Notes under the pieces: generated by a model | Told to the model about the DNA's origin: nothing | What the model saw: only the letters and a program-made list of their open reading frames with translations | Database searches by the model: none | Position numbers and translations under genes: made by a program | In this document: one piece after another, positions 9,732 to 22,962 of the stretch | Position numbering within the stretch: the stretch's first letter is position 1 | Layout: each line of letters starts with the position of its first letter | Assembly: GCA_031472005.1 (NCBI GenBank) | Contig: PZJY01000012.1 | Span: forward strand, 186,001-250,000 | Source: Tetracladium setigerum | Taxonomy: Eukaryota; Ascomycota; Leotiomycetes; Helotiales | Length of the DNA: 64,000 nt | Reading direction: 5' to 3'

Positions 9732-11944
9732 ATGCCCCTGTGCGCGACATGCAACAGTGTGGACATTCGCCACCTCCGTAACATCTGCCTCTGGCAATGT
9801 CGAGACAAACAACAAGCTCTCTCCGACGGCGAGCCCTATGATACCAAACACAGCAGCTACGAAGGATCCGAAATCAGGCACCACAATGACATTTTCGAGA
9901 TTCAGAAATCAAGCAAAGACTGCAAACTTTGCGATATCATCTTTCAAGCCTTTAAGAGAACCAAATCTCATGATAAAGAAGTAGCACGAGGCTTGCAGAT
10001 TATCTTTCGTGTACCTTGCACCAAGATTGAAGTATGTTTAGATACGGGTACCAGTGAGGGATTAATCAAACTATGCAGCCTAGATGTGTATATGAACAAA
10101 GCTGATGGCGAGTATTTCCCCTATTATATGTATGTGTAATGGAACTAATTTTCTCTGCAGTTGAAGAGCTTTACCGTTTTACTCAAATAAAAGAAGATAA
10201 TTCGCCGCCCATTTTAAAGATGATGAAGGCCAACCCTGCCTCCCCAAGATCCTTTGAAATTGCTTCCCGCTGGTTGAGTAACTGTGTAGAGGCCCATCCC
10301 TCTTGCAGGCCTCCTCTAGAGTTCCAAAAACCGCCCAGACGGCTGATTAATGTCGGCAATGAAACTCAGAATCCTTTCCTGGTAGAAAAATTCTCCGATA
10401 TCCAACACGTGGAATGGCTTGCGCTAAGCTACTGCTGGGGAGAGGAGGAGCCTTCGATGAAACTTAACGATGACACCATGAAAGCATTAAAGAACGGAAT
10501 CCCCTTAGAAGTTCTGGATGCTACAATTCGAGACGCCATAAAAGTCACTAGAGCTCTGGGGATATCGTACATCTGGATTGATGCACTTTGTATTATCCAA
10601 GATGATAACGAATTCAAAGGAGAGGCTTCAAAGATGAACGAAATCTATGGAGGATCAACAGTGACTCTTGTCATTGCCAGCTCAGATTCTGTCAAGAATG
10701 GATTTCTGAAGGAACGGAAATTCAACTACATTCCTATTCCATGTTCCACTGACCCAGCGGAAGATGGTAGAGCAACTGTATTCGTATCACCGGAATGGGA
10801 CGATAGTGAACGCGAATACAACGGGCCCTGGAACAGCCGGGGATGGACGATGCAAGAAGGACTACTTCCCAATCGCTTACTACACTACACGTCCTCACAA
10901 ATCATTTGGAAATGCTGTGAGGAGCAGATTTTCGAAAGGGGTGTAGTAGAACGTGTCAACGATAGGATAGCTGAAGCCTTGACCTACTCGGATCATAGTG
11001 ATATTGCATTTGGATCTAGGTTTCTCTGGGAATTACCGAAATTCCTGCAATTCAAAAAGTTCAAAAACTACGTACCCATCAGCTCGGATTTTCCATTGAT
11101 GTCAGAATCAGCGACATTCTGTTTGTGGTACGACATGGTTGAGGAGTACACTCAGAGAAAGTTTACAAAAATCAGCGATCGTCTCGTGGCAATCTCGAGC
11201 CTTGCTAAAATATATAGCGACACGATTCGAAACGCTACATACGTGGCTGGGCTGTGGAAAGAGGACCTCATTCGAGGGCTTTTGTGGCATGTTGAAGGTG
11301 CAACGCTTATTTCAACTTCCCCTCAGGCTTCTCCATCCTGGAGTTGGGTCAGCGTTGGATATGAGGCTGTTAAAAATGGCTTGAAGTCTTATAATGGTCT
11401 CCGGGCTTTGTCAGAGATCAAGGATATACAGATCGATCTTGACAACCGACTAGATTCGTTTGGTGCTGTGAAGAGTGGCAGTGTTACTCTAGCTGGCCCT
11501 TTGCGGAGACTTCCAAGTCTTTACAACAAAGAATGGACATCGAAAGAAGCATCGATGTCAAAACTCGAGCGATATATTTGTGAAACTATCGACAAGGAGA
11601 ACCAAGGAAATGTTGCTTACGAATACTCTTCTCCACCCGGAGGACATTTTTGTGTTCTGCAGATGCTTGAAGGTATAGATTCGCTGCATCTACTTGTGTT
11701 GGAAGCTATAGATAATATTCCAGATGGCATCAATGTATATCGTCGATTCGGGGTACTCAAACTCCAGTATATTGACCCTTCCTGTTACATGAGGCCAGGG
11801 TTAAAAAAGATGAAGAGGGAAACTTCGGTAGCTAGACAGCTTGGTCTACGGAAAGGACCACGAAAAGTACAGACATCTCCTAACGATATATTCATGGAGG
11901 TAAAGAGTGGGAACTGGGTAAAGGAAACAGTGATGATAAAGTAA
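9732..11944 (+). CDS. HET-domain (heterokaryon incompatibility) protein
   Basis: HET domains occur in fungal proteins that trigger cell death on non-self fusion and act as immune-like sensors or effectors; they are related to TIR folds. All three signature blocks are present: WLALSYCWGEEEPS, SYIWIDALCIIQDD and WNSRGWTMQEGLLPNRLLHY. The N-terminus has a Cys-rich start (LCATCNSVDIRHL) and SSKDCKLCDIIFQAF, as usual for the family, and a variable C-terminal region of about 300 residues follows. The N-terminal part (frame to 10139) and the rest (from about 10139) lie one frame apart. Either one C is missing from the CCCC run near 10118-10121, giving a 737-residue open frame, or an intron joins them (for example GTGAGG near 10053 to CAG at about 10160). 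I cannot decide. No partner gene (NLR, NACHT) lies beside it. Confidence 0.85.
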
Positions 11945-13180
11945 GAGACGGCTGAAAGGCTCTCAAATCCGCAGCTTTGTTATGAACTTTGGCAGTTTTG
12001 CAGAGCCAATTGAAGAGAATGAGGCTAGTTATGTGCTACTAAAGGTCCCTGCCACCATCTCCATCACGTTTATTTGCTATTAGGTCTCAATATTGTTTAG
12101 AAATACGACTCGTTCGGGTGCTGGGCTGGCTCTGGAGCTTCATTCTCAAGTGAACCGTTTTGCTCATTTTAAATATCGATTCCAGAACGACTCGTGAGAC
12201 TTGCCGTCCATAGGGAAGGTCGTATGGCTTGCTCGACTTGGATATTGCTAGCCCTAATCTTTGGACAGTATATCTTAAATTAGTGTCTAATTTCTATTTG
12301 CTTAGCAAAAGTTCAATATAGTGAGAATTGATATTTACTAAGTTTCCCTGCCTTGCTCTCCGGCCTAATGATCATTAATACAACACTACCACACCACACT
12401 CCCTGCCTTCGATCATACCAGCAGTGCAATATATTCTCACATGTTCTGAGCTTCTTTCCACATCATGCATTATTCTGGTGTCAAGATATTGTTTCTTGGC
12501 TGGTGAATTTGGCGTATTGGAAGCGATGATGCGAGGGTATGAAAGTGAGACAATCCAACAACCCGTTGGACTTCAATTTTCGGGAGCCCTCGTCTGAAAA
12601 CCGAAAAGCTGTGACAGAGACGACTGCTTCTTCATGGATTTATTTGTGCTTTTTCGGTTATGAGTTCAATAAATTGTGGCAGAAAGAGCGGGCGGAGCCT
12701 TGCGAGCTCGATCAAGGTTACACGGCAGTATGGATCAGGCACCTGCTTGCCTGTAAATGTTCTCCGCCACCACCCATCATTAGTAAAGCGAGGCATGCCG
12801 GATTTGAAGAGCTCATTATATCTCCCTGCAGTTTGACAGAAGATGTTTAAAGCTGAAACATAGAAGACAGGAGACATCGTGGAGTTGCCCGAAAAGAAGG
12901 CTGAGGCTCGCTGGTACGAAATACATCTGAAGCAAACAAAAGATTATTTGTCCTCGTTAGTACCCAACCACCATCTCGCAAATTGCTTTCTTGCTTTACA
13001 CTGAAATCATGATTTACAACTCAGGTCCTTCTCACTTTGTCAAAGCCTGAGAGAGTCCTTCCTCATTGGCACTGACTACCTATATATTACGCTCCTCTCA
13101 CAGTCCACCCATCCAACCTCCACCAACCCAACCCAACCCAAATCATCTCAACATCACCATCAAAGCAAAACTTTCTTAAA
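11945..13180. other. Intergenic region, no gene seen
   Basis: About 1.2 kb between the HET gene and the first 2EXR gene. A 103-codon frame at 12539-12850 has no recognisable feature. The last 130 bases are C-rich (CCAACCCAACCCAACC, TCATCTCAACATCACC), consistent with the leader of the next gene. Confidence 0.4.
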
Positions 13181-14274
13181 ATGGCGGATCAAACCCACAA
13201 TCACCATACACGCTATCAATCACTCACCAACCAACCCCTCTGGCTTGAACACGAATTCTTTCGCGACCGTATCGCCGGCATCCCCATTGATCCCAAAAAC
13301 CCCGTCCCATCCGCCTGCAGAATATTCCATCCCTTCACTCGCCTTCCCATCGAGCTGAGAGTTAAAGTATGGGTAATCGCGCGTGACGGGTTGGCACGGC
13401 GGGTGTTAAAGATGGAAGTTATCCGAACTTCTGCAGATGGTGATAGAGGCAGCATCAGCATCAATAGCATCAACGGCAATAACAACAAGGATGTGCCTGT
13501 GGTTTTGTCGCGAGCTTTGGTACCAACGCTGATGCATGTGGATTTTGAGGCGCGGTATATTGCGTTGAAGAAATATTCGATTTTCAACGATGGAGCCGCC
13601 ATCACTCGAGCAGGAGCAGGTACAGGTGCGGATGGTACAGAGATCGGAATCACATATATCGATTGGGCGAAAGATTTTGTCTATGCCGGTCCTGATATCA
13701 ACAAGAACATTGAGGGCTTGCTAGGCGCCACAGCCTCTATCACCAAAAACTGCATGAACTTCGCGATCAACCAGAAGGTTGCGACTGACATCATACTCAA
13801 CCTTTCTTGGGTTCGACAAATGAAAGAAGCGAAGTCAGTTGTGCTTATTGTATCCCTACAACATTCGGGCAGGGGGACGCCCAGCTAGAGTTAGCTCTCG
13901 AGAGTGAAGGGGACAAGAAGCAGGAGATGATGTGGGCTTCACGAGATGTGAGAACTATTCGTAGTTTTCATCTATTGAGAACTGCGTCTATTTCGGCAAC
14001 TGGAAAGTACAGACTGAAGACTGAGAGGGAGAAAATGCTGGAGAAGAGGGTCAGCAAGGAGAGGAAGCAAAGAGAGGAGATGAGGGCGCTTGAGAGTGTT
14101 GTTAACGAGGCTAAAGACCTTTTCAGCGCAAATAAGTATGTGAAATACCTATTCACTTCTTCGAGCTTTTCGAATTCTGATATCTGCTTTGCTGACCTTT
14201 GTGTTTATTTTTCTAGACTGGTCGAAACTCTTGCTGAGTTGGAGAGGTGTTTGGAACTGACGGCTGACTGGTGA
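13181..14274 (+). CDS. 2EXR-domain protein, frameshifted as read
   Basis: The 2EXR domain is a fungal module of unknown biochemical function named after its two EXR motifs; many copies occur per genome. Here it is RIFHPFTRLPIELRVKVWVI (about residues 47-66), followed by a segment that varies between copies (VPTLMHVDFEARYIALKKY). The C-terminal third is a charged, probably coiled-coil region (EREKMLEKRVSKERKQREEM). Two frames must be joined at the CCC run 13854-13856 (one missing C: LIVS then PTTFGQGDAQLEL). An 81-nt intron (about 14136-14216, GTATGT, GCTGAC, TCTAG) keeps the frame open if retained. With both corrections the product is 337 residues. I infer no specific function. Confidence 0.75.
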
Positions 14275-15438
14275 TTACCGTCCCTTTCCTGCTGGGAATA
14301 CAAAAGCGATGGATTTTTGAGTTTATGATTAAGGGGGAACAACTATGGTAGACGTGAAGTGAGGTCTGATTGTTACTCTTGCGGATAAGAGGAGCATAGA
14401 CACATATATTGAAAGCCATAGCCAGTTCAGAACATGAAAGTCACTGCGCAGAATCAGATAACATTCAAAATTTATAAATCTAGAGTTTTCATTTGAACAG
14501 AGATAGTAGGCCACCATACCTATCTATCTAAGTAAACTTCTGCCCTAACTAGATGAACACCATTCTGTCCAATCCAGCCAAACGAAAACGTATAAAATCG
14601 GCCAACAATTTAAATGTCAAGGCCAAAAGTCGCAAATGAGACACATACCCACAAAGCTCGTAGTTGAGAGAGACAGAGAGAGGCACATAAAAGAATTTCC
14701 TTCCGGGGAAAGTGAAAAAAGCAACGTACGCAAATTACGCAATAAATAAAAGAATTTACCAGATATAGATGAGGCTGTCAGTTGCAACTTTCACAGTCGC
14801 ACTTCACATACTCGTAAATGGCAGCTCAAGCGGCATCTCGAAATGGATTGACTGCTACATATCATGAAAGGAGAGTCTTGAAGTTCCGATGACATGTTAT
14901 CATAGGACGGAAAAGACAACCGTGGAACACTCTTCCTGGGTTGACGTGGACCAGTGAGAGCGGCATGATATAGAAGAATATAACGTCCAAGATTGCACCT
15001 TACAAACTGATGCCTGGATTCGGCGTGGTGGTAATGGCCTAATCAGACAAATCCCAAGTCTCCCAAAGTTGAGTAAGTGCATGGTGGATATGTTGCACCG
15101 TCTTAGCTGTGATCTCATACGATGCATGCAAATAAACGTGGTCAATTATTGCCCATACAGACTGTGTGAGAGCATGACATGGTGATTTGCCATCTCTGTG
15201 ATGGTGTGGCCACCAATATGCCATCACAGAGCCTCGTCGGCCTCATGCCTCACTGCCAGCTAACCAGTCGAGAGTTGCTCGCCTCATTTATGCACTCATG
15301 AGTCCTTGCTGAAAACGAGTCGTTTGATATTGAATTGCATGAATTCAAAGGCAGAGGAGGAGGTTGGGTATCCGACGTGTATATAATCCGTTTGGGCTTC
15401 CCCCTTCACAAGCACGCTCAATTCTACGTATAACACAG
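14275..15438. other. Intergenic region, no gene seen
   Basis: About 1.2 kb of A/T-rich sequence between the 2EXR gene and a small downstream gene. The imperfect inverted pair CCATCTCTGTGATGG and ATGCCATCACAGAG lies near 15189-15233. No open frame shows a recognised domain. Confidence 0.4.
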
Positions 15439-15829
15439 ATGAACCTTCCATATTACTGTAACGAAACCGCCAACCCATTTAAACACAATATGCCTGACAC
15501 CGCCACCACAATTGGTGTCATATTCAGCGGAATCAGCGCTACAGCAGCCATCACCTCTGGAGTGTACAAGGTGTATAACGATCGTGTTGCAAACGCGCAG
15601 TCAAGCGAAACAACCACTCCACGTCGTGACGTATGCCTACCCATCCCATCCCTTCTAACCTTCAAACGAGAAACGTTCAACGAAAAGTTGTCATTGAAGT
15701 GGTGACCTAACTCTAATGATATTAATCTCATGTGTCTACCAGATCGAGATGAACGTGCCAGCTTCCACGGTTCCTCGAACCGACACGCAGGCTTCTTCAA
15801 GCACCTACAATACAGCCCAAAGTTCCTAG
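15439..15829 (+). CDS. Small predicted membrane protein, unknown function
   Basis: Two exons (15439-15630 and 15743-15829; donor GTATGC, acceptor CTACCAG, 112-nt intron) give 92 residues. I do not recognise the protein. It has one hydrophobic stretch of about 20 residues (TIGVIFSGISATAAITSGVY) followed by a Ser/Thr/Gln-rich tail (SSETTTPRR, then VPASTVPRTDTQASSSTYN). The joined frame ends at TAG 15827-15829. An internal ATG at 15489 could also serve. Support is only the open spliced frame and the helix, so it could be spurious. Confidence 0.35.
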
Positions 15830-17549
15830 ATATTTGATATCTTGGAGTCTTTCCCTCAGCTTGCTCGTTCGTGAGCAACAATGTCTCCAATTATTCTCTG
15901 AGCTGCTGCTAATACTCTCAGGATTTGCAGTGACATTGGAAAGGCTCGGATGCTAGAAGAACAAGGGACCGACCGATCTTGATGTTGAGATTGGAATGAA
16001 CAAGTGTCTGTCGACTTAGCAATTAGGAGAAGAATGCAACTTTCAAATTCACGATAAATGAGTTCAATATCCTTAATCTTTGAGAAGAATTTCTTCGGTC
16101 TTGACTTTCTATCGGCTTGAATTGCAAAGAGTGCACTTGTCAGGAATACAGAATTACGAGGTGTAGTGCTGCCGCCCAGTAACAAAACACACACATATCC
16201 ACAGATACACAAAAATCAAATCAAATCACATTCACAATAACCAAGCCACAGAGGGACAGAGACAGAGACAGGTATTTCGGGGGTAGAGTAGAATCGACAT
16301 CCATCGACTCCACTAAAAGCTTTGCATAGCTTGCATTTTATTTTTTGTTTTTGGTTGGTTTTCTTTAAGAGAAAGAGAATTTGTTTTTTTCCCCATCAGC
16401 CCATATCCATCAATCCCATCCCATCTATTCCATTCACTTTTTCGAGTTGGCAATGAAGCGCTCAAAAAGGAGAAGGAATAGTAGAAGGGGGAGGGAAGAA
16501 GAAATAAACCTAAGTACAAAAAAAGAATTCCAAGCCCATCCATACACCTTCCCAAAAAGCGTAAAATGCGTGTTAAGCAGCAAAATCGCAGAACAAATAT
16601 CCAAGTACCAGTAAAAGTGAGTTAACACCACCAGTAAAGATCTGCCACATCCCATGGAGATTCAAGGCTTGTCCCAACTCCCCTACTTCTTTCTTTTTCT
16701 TTTTTTTTTCTCTTTCTTGTGAGAATCGTTCAAGTGAACATTGGCACTTCTCACGTCCAGCCAGCCATTGTCACCACCGCCAAGGTGACCCATCCCCAAT
16801 ACCCCAACATCGTTCTCCCACCACAAAATGCAAAGCGTTATTAAAAGGTGCGATCGTAAAAGGGGGTAATATGTGCAGTAAAAGAAAGCAAGCTAACAGA
16901 AGTGTGCAAAAGGGGGCCTTCAAAAAGTACTCAAAGCCAGCCAGGTATTTGAAAAAAGCATGCCAAGAGCGTCCGAGAACAAGAAACCTCAGTGTGAAAT
17001 TGCTCATCCTCATCCTCATCCATCGTCCCAAAACAAAAGATTTGGTGGCAAAGAGTGGAGTTGAGTCGTGTATGATTTGTTGATCGTAAATTGTTGAAAA
17101 ACGATCCGCTTCCAAAGAAGTGTGTATTTCAAAAGTCTATGTGCCAAAAACAAAAAGGGGGAATCCAAGAAGAAGCGCGCAAGTTTTCGATCGAGTCGAA
17201 GATAAATAAAGCAGGTAAAGACCGAGCACACGAGACGTCTGTGATGCTGGGCTCCAGGTCGTCCCAAAAAATTCCAAAAGCGCAAAAGTCGATAAGAACG
17301 CCGCCGCAAAAGTAGTTGTTGTAGATATCATTCCATCCTTGTGATAAGGAGAATGCGATCTATGTCCGTTTGTTCCCAAATGTCCCTTCCTCCAGATCAT
17401 AAATGCTAAACCGAAAAGCGCTAGAAAGCCCATGTGGAATCGATCGATCGATGCTCGCCGGCAGATCGTACGTGTGTGACGCTTAAAATGAATTCCCGTC
17501 CAGTGCCAACCAACCCAAATCCACCTCCCGAATAACGCCGCCAGATGTA
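15830..17549. other. Intergenic region / probable 3' flank of STB3
   Basis: About 1.7 kb with no supported gene. It contains A-rich and T-rich tracts (a T9 run near 16701-16709) and many open frames without family features. Part near 17,400-17,549 may be the 3' untranslated region of the Stb3-type gene. Confidence 0.35.
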
Positions 17550-18649
17550 TTATACAGAACCAAGTCGTAAAAGTGCCTCAATGGCCTCTCGCTCCTGGAA
17601 GTCAGAAGCGGTCATGCCAAAGGCGGAAAAGTCGGAGTTATTAGCCTGATAGGCTCGAAGTGGTGCCGATTTGGCCAGGACCGAGTGGCTGCCTCCAGTA
17701 TAGATTGTTCGTGCAGTGGTAAGAAAGTTTTGACCAGGGCCAGATGCAGAGTAGGAACCAGCCCTCAATGCGGCGGCACCAACTGCTGCCCAGTCCTCAT
17801 CGTCTGTAACATCATCTGGGTCGTCACCCATAATTTCGTCCTCGGGTGCTGCTTCCGAGGAGGAACAAGATCCATCGCCATCAAGGGACATCTTGTCCGC
17901 TTCGTCCATCATGATATCGTCATCATGAGAGAAGACAGCCGAGTCCCCGGTCCAGCTAGAGCCAGGGGCATTCAAGCGAGTTCGATCATTCGCCCACGCA
18001 TCGGATTTGTTGATGGGCATGCCCGTAGAGTAGGAGGATGGCACGCTTGGGGTGGTGAGTGTTGCGTTCCTCTGCCATTCCTGGCAGTTTTGCCCTTCAA
18101 CTTTGCATCCCAGCGTCCCCAGCCTACCTTTTCGAAGGTAACATCGCTCCTGGCACCACCTTCACCACCGCTTCCGCGGCCTTCAAGGGCTCCGACCACC
18201 ACTCGCCTGGCCTTTGCTGGTGGCATGCCAGAAAAGCCAGGAACGGAAGTGGTGAGGTAGCCCATGATGTGACGGATGGCCAGCGGACCGTGGTTTAGGA
18301 GGATTTCCGGGAGATGATGCTTGGCGAGCAGGCCAGCGGTGATGGCGCCCGTGGAATCAAAGCCTGGTGATCCAGCATCGTGGCCATGTTCCTCCAAGCC
18401 ATCCTGCTCGCTTCCTTCTCCATGGAGGTCGAGATCAGACTCGACATGTTCCAAAGCGACCTGAGCCGTGGCAGATCGAGTTCCGTACGGCTTCGCGGCA
18501 TGTGGAGGAAGGTTTGGGCTGATGGAGTTCGGAGGAGTAGGGAGAGGATGGTTCTTCGTAACAGTGACACCTCTGGCTCCTACACCAGTTAAGGTGTCTG
18601 AGCCGAGAGTCTTCGGGATATCGCGAGCAGAGGAGCCCATGGTAGCCAT
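17550..18649 (-). CDS. STB3: Stb3-type Sin3-binding transcription regulator, frameshifted as read
   Basis: Yeast Stb3 binds the ribosomal RNA processing element and recruits the Sin3/Rpd3 deacetylase under TORC1/Sch9 control; fungal homologues share one conserved domain. Here it runs AITAGLLAKHHLPEILL, NHGPLAIRHIMGYLTTSVPG, FSGMPPAKARRVVVGALEG and VTFEKVGWGRWDA (about residues 100-190). Before it lies KPYGTRSATAQVALEHVESD; after it comes an acidic region (DDDIMMDEADKMSLD, DDPDDVTDDEDWAAVGAAAL) and a conserved end (EREAIEALLRLGSV). The start is ATG 18649 (a second Met follows at 18640). The domain and the C-terminal half are one frame apart; one extra G at the GG near 18070 (CC on the plus strand) joins them into 366 residues. 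No intron fits the junction. Confidence 0.82.
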
Positions 18650-19313
18650 ATTGACCAAGTTTGGTGAAATACGTTTCTCTATAGTTGTGCGACACGGAAT
18701 TAGTGCTTGTTCTCATCCAAAACGCGTCGGGGTGGATGTGAGGCGATGTGTCTGTGGAAAGGGTGAAAGGGACTAGGTTGACTCACTCGACTTGCGATAG
18801 AAACGTAGGGGTATTCAGGAGTATCAAGAATCAAGCAGATGATGGCTGATTAATGTATTGTGAATTACCGAGAGGGTAACTTGGAGAAATGTGTTATCAG
18901 AGAAGGCGTAAACTGTCGTGGTATTCGAAGAGGTTCTGACGATTCTTGGTTAGCAAAGTTGGCCATGTCATATCTGGGGAGAGCGAGGCTCTGGCTGCCG
19001 ACGTGGCAGGACGGGGAAGGAGGAAAACATACAAGAAAGATATAGCGACGTACGATGCGATGCGAAGAAGCAAGCGATCTGATCAGTCTATCCAGTTGCG
19101 ATGTGTTGTATTGTTGTTGTGGTTGGTGTTGTTGTTGTCACTTGGGGAGTGCCAGGTGAGTTATCTATCTACTGTACGGAGGACTGTCCTGCCTTCGGCT
19201 CAGACCCCCTGCTTGGAATGAATGGGACGCGGCCGGCTTGTGGGCTGGCTGCTAGTCACATCCACATTAAAACGGAACAAATAAAGCACAACGATAATAA
19301 CAAAGAATCACTC

Positions 19314-19338
19314 GATCGATCAATCAATCAATCAATCA
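19314..19338. repeat. (ATCA)n microsatellite
   Basis: GATCGATCAATCAATCAATC and the next bases form about six ATCA-type units. Confidence 0.7.
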
Positions 19339-21601
19339 CACGCATCCATAATTATGGAAATAAGGGATGAGAATGGGGTTCTCATTTGATTGCGACTTTT
19401 CCCATTATCAAACCTGCGTCTCTCGGTCCGCACTACTCGCACTCTCTTTCCTCTCTCTCTGGCAAGCGACATCATCTATCTGCACAACATGCCTCAATCG
19501 CTGGTTGACAGGAGTTGGGCCTGCCTCTGGCTAAAGGGTGAATGCTAGATTAGTAGGTATCCGCACACTACGAACCCGCCTGCCCGTCCCCACAGCATTC
19601 CCAGACTTTCCTCCTCGCCGCTGACGGGAGATGGACACAAGCCCCCAACTCCAAAAGGCAAATCGATCTTCCCAATCCCACGTTTTCCCGCACCCGGATT
19701 CCAGTGGGTGATGGTCTCGACCTCCTCGTAACCTTGTTGGGATCAGCAGACAGCAGAACGAAGGCGATCATCATCCTCAGCCGGAACACGAGGATGAACT
19801 GTAGGCTGGGTCATCACGGTGCTGTCGTAGTGCTGTACTGTGCTATTCTGAGGAGAGCATACACACACATAACCATATCAATTCCATGGAAAGGTCTTCC
19901 GAGGGTGAAGAAAGAGGGTCCCTTTCGCTCCTCGTCTCTCCCCATTCCTGGTGGATAAACGGGGCACAGCGCGACTTTTTTCCCCATCGCCATCGAGGAC
20001 ATCGCCATCGCATCGTCTACCCCACGTTGTTTGCTGCCAATTCACTCAACTGCAAGCCACGCTCAGATTAGCTTTCCAACAAACTCTCTGAACAAACATT
20101 TCGGACGACAACAAACTCTGTGTGCGGAGATCCCTCCCGACCCTTGCCGTATGCCCGAGAGACTGTACTTGACGGCTACTTTGCAAAAAGGTATATACTA
20201 TATACATGCGGAGTATCGACGCCGTCTTTGCTTCGGCCTTTCTCTCCCTCATGATGCGATCATCAATTTACGAAAAGATGTTGGTCTTGGCAATCATCCG
20301 CTTCCTTGCTCGCTCTAAAGAATGGGGAAACACCTGCAGTATCTCATGTCCAATGACGCGAAGTCGCGCATACCAACATCTGCAGAGTGGATGCATGCCT
20401 ATTGTGTGGAAGAATCCGATCATCGGACAAGTGGAGAAAGACGGACGATGAAGCAGCTGGTCAGCGCGATTACTTTCCCTTTAGTGCGCACAAAGATTGT
20501 GGTCGTTATCAATTATCTCAAATTTACTTCGTGGGTGTGCGTTTGATTAGGGCAAGACAAATATCTCGTGCTGGCTTAGTAGGCCGTCTCTATGGAAAGT
20601 TGTTAAAGGATATTGCGTTTGTGCAGTGGGGGAGGGGGTTGGGCACTGTCATTTCATGAAGTCTAGAATCAGTCTTATCTTTCTATGCAAGGGGTTTTGG
20701 TTCAAAAATGAGTCTGTGTCGAACTCTATTGCGATACTTTGGACTCAGCTGTTGCAAAGAATCAGACTGGTCTCTTGCCGAGTGCTGAGACTGTCGATGG
20801 GATCGAGAATGAATAGAGGAATCCAGATGGAGTGAGTGCTCCTGCTCGCAGAGCTTTGCGTTCGAAGCGTAGCCTTTGCAATTCCATGGAAAAGTACCAC
20901 CTGCCACGTACACAATCTTTGGGCGTCTCATCCTTGTCAATTCTTGGAATTCGAACTTGTCATAAACTCCAATATCTCACGAGTATACGGAGCATGAGCT
21001 TGCAGGTTTGCAATTTCACTTTCTTGAAATTTGGCTAGTGCAGTAAAGAGGAACATATATTAGATATTTGCTCAATTGAGAAAGCCTAGTGGCTACTATC
21101 CAGCTGAAAGATCTCAGTTGCACGTCTGCGAAAGTGCTGTAACTCGCGTTAGAGACATTCATTTTCTTGTAGCCAGCTACTTCATATTACAATCAGCACT
21201 CTCACGATATCTCACAAATCCCGCACACAGAACCGAAAGTCAAGGTTCCCAAACCAAATCCCCCACGCGTTTCGCATCTCAGAATATCCTCCATGTTCGG
21301 CTAGGAAAGCATGAAGAGTGAAAAGGTTAATATGTTCTAGATTTTCTCTCCTCGTCCGACCTGTCATTCTTCCCGTCCTAATACAACTTTTCAGCCCTGG
21401 CTAGGAAAGTGTATAATCTATCGCACTTCTAATGGCAAAGTATAATCCTCAGAGTCAAATGGGTATGATTTTCAGAGTCAGTGAGGGATTTTTGATAATC
21501 TCGATATGTCTATGAACGGAGGAGGAACGGAGTGTGCTCCTTCCACATCTGCCAACCACTCCATCGTCTACCTACCTCTATACTCATTCCGTTATAGTAC
21601 A

Positions 21602-21632
21602 CTACAGCACATTACAGCACATTACAGCACAT
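21602..21632. repeat. Three tandem copies of a 10-base unit
   Basis: The unit ATTACAGCAC occurs three times in direct succession, the first copy with C in place of its first T (CTACAGCAC). It lies in the gene-free region upstream of the C2H2 gene. Confidence 0.7.
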
Positions 21633-22930
21633 GGGATTCCTAATCCAGCAAATTCCATTACCACCACCACCTCTTTGCGTGTCCATATCCACAACTTCAC
21701 CACATCCACAACCTCATTCCATTCCCAGTCCCATTCCAGTTTCACTTCCACTTCCACTTCCGCGTCCAACTATTCTCCCTTTCTTAGCCCTCTTTTAGTA
21801 CTGCGTAATCCCTCGCTTCCATTCTAGACCGAATTAAACCTCCATCCGATCCATTGCTACTACTGCCGTTGTCATACATACCTAGACCCTGGATGATTAA
21901 TCGCAAGCAAGCCAATTGAAGTGAAGAAGACGGGACATGCAAGACATCGAACTGAAGTTTATTTATAAGATAGGGCCGGATCGCAAGGAAGGAAGTGGGT
22001 AGCGAGGGAGGGAGAGTCGGAGTATGAATAAATGCGTTTGGGTTGGAAAGGTATGAAATGTTTCGAATTACTGTATTTAAACCTGGGTTATAGTATACTG
22101 ATGATATTATTGTGTGATAGTCAGAACTTCCTTCGCACCTTGGTCGGTGCAATTACATGTTTGACATTCATACAATGACCGACCGGACTCCAAGATATAT
22201 CTTCGCAGTCATTTTTCAATCTTAAAAATAAGAGGTTTTGCTTCCCAATTCCAGTTCAAAAACCGTAAATTTCAAGCCCTGATTCTGATTCTCATTGTTT
22301 CTTATCTAGATGCTTATTCTAATTCTAATTTAACACCAAATTGAAAAAAAAAAAACAATCCTGCTCAACAATCCGAATTGTAGACTCCTTGTGGGGGATA
22401 CTGTAGGGCTGACGGGCTGGCTGATGATGATGGCTGGCTGATCATCATTGCTGATGGCTGACTGTGTCGTACAGGTGTTTCGTACTCATACGAATTAAAA
22501 AGAAGTAGTAAAGAAGGAAGGAGGATTTCTTTTTATAATTATCTACCTAATGTACGTACGTACATCATCCATAAAAGTCCGAGATGTGGTGTGTGTGTTA
22601 CCGTGTGTAACCATACAGTCCTGCCTCATTCATTACTTTAGCTACCTGCCTACCCTATTCATCCAACCATTTATTATTCGCGTAATTATTGCCTCTTTCC
22701 GCTTTAAGCCTGTCTTGTAAGTTGTATGTGTGACCGAACCTGGCCATGACTTTCATTTTGGCTGTGTGTAGGCTGCTTTTGGCTAAATTGATGATTCTCA
22801 CTGATGATTGACTGTGCAGTCTCATCGATTTTAATTAATTGATTTGATTTGGTTTGGGTTTGATTTGGGCTGATTTGGCTTGGTGTTAATTTAAATAATA
22901 CCGAGACCATGATTTTGATTGATTTGGTAA

Positions 22931-22962
22931 GGATGGATGGATGGGTGGATGGGTGGGTGGAG
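22931..22962. repeat. (GGAT/GGGT)n microsatellite
   Basis: GGATGGATGGATGGGTGGAT followed by GGGTGGGTGG: about eight four-base units with A/G variation. Confidence 0.7.

Noticed and set aside
15856..16212. Minus-strand open frame of about 118 codons
   Set aside because: No recognisable domain, no splice support, and composition like the surrounding intergenic sequence.
16313..17433. Several overlapping minus-strand frames rich in Phe/Leu
   Set aside because: They come from A- and T-rich tracts, overlap each other in different frames and show no family features; probably the 3' flank of the Stb3-type gene.
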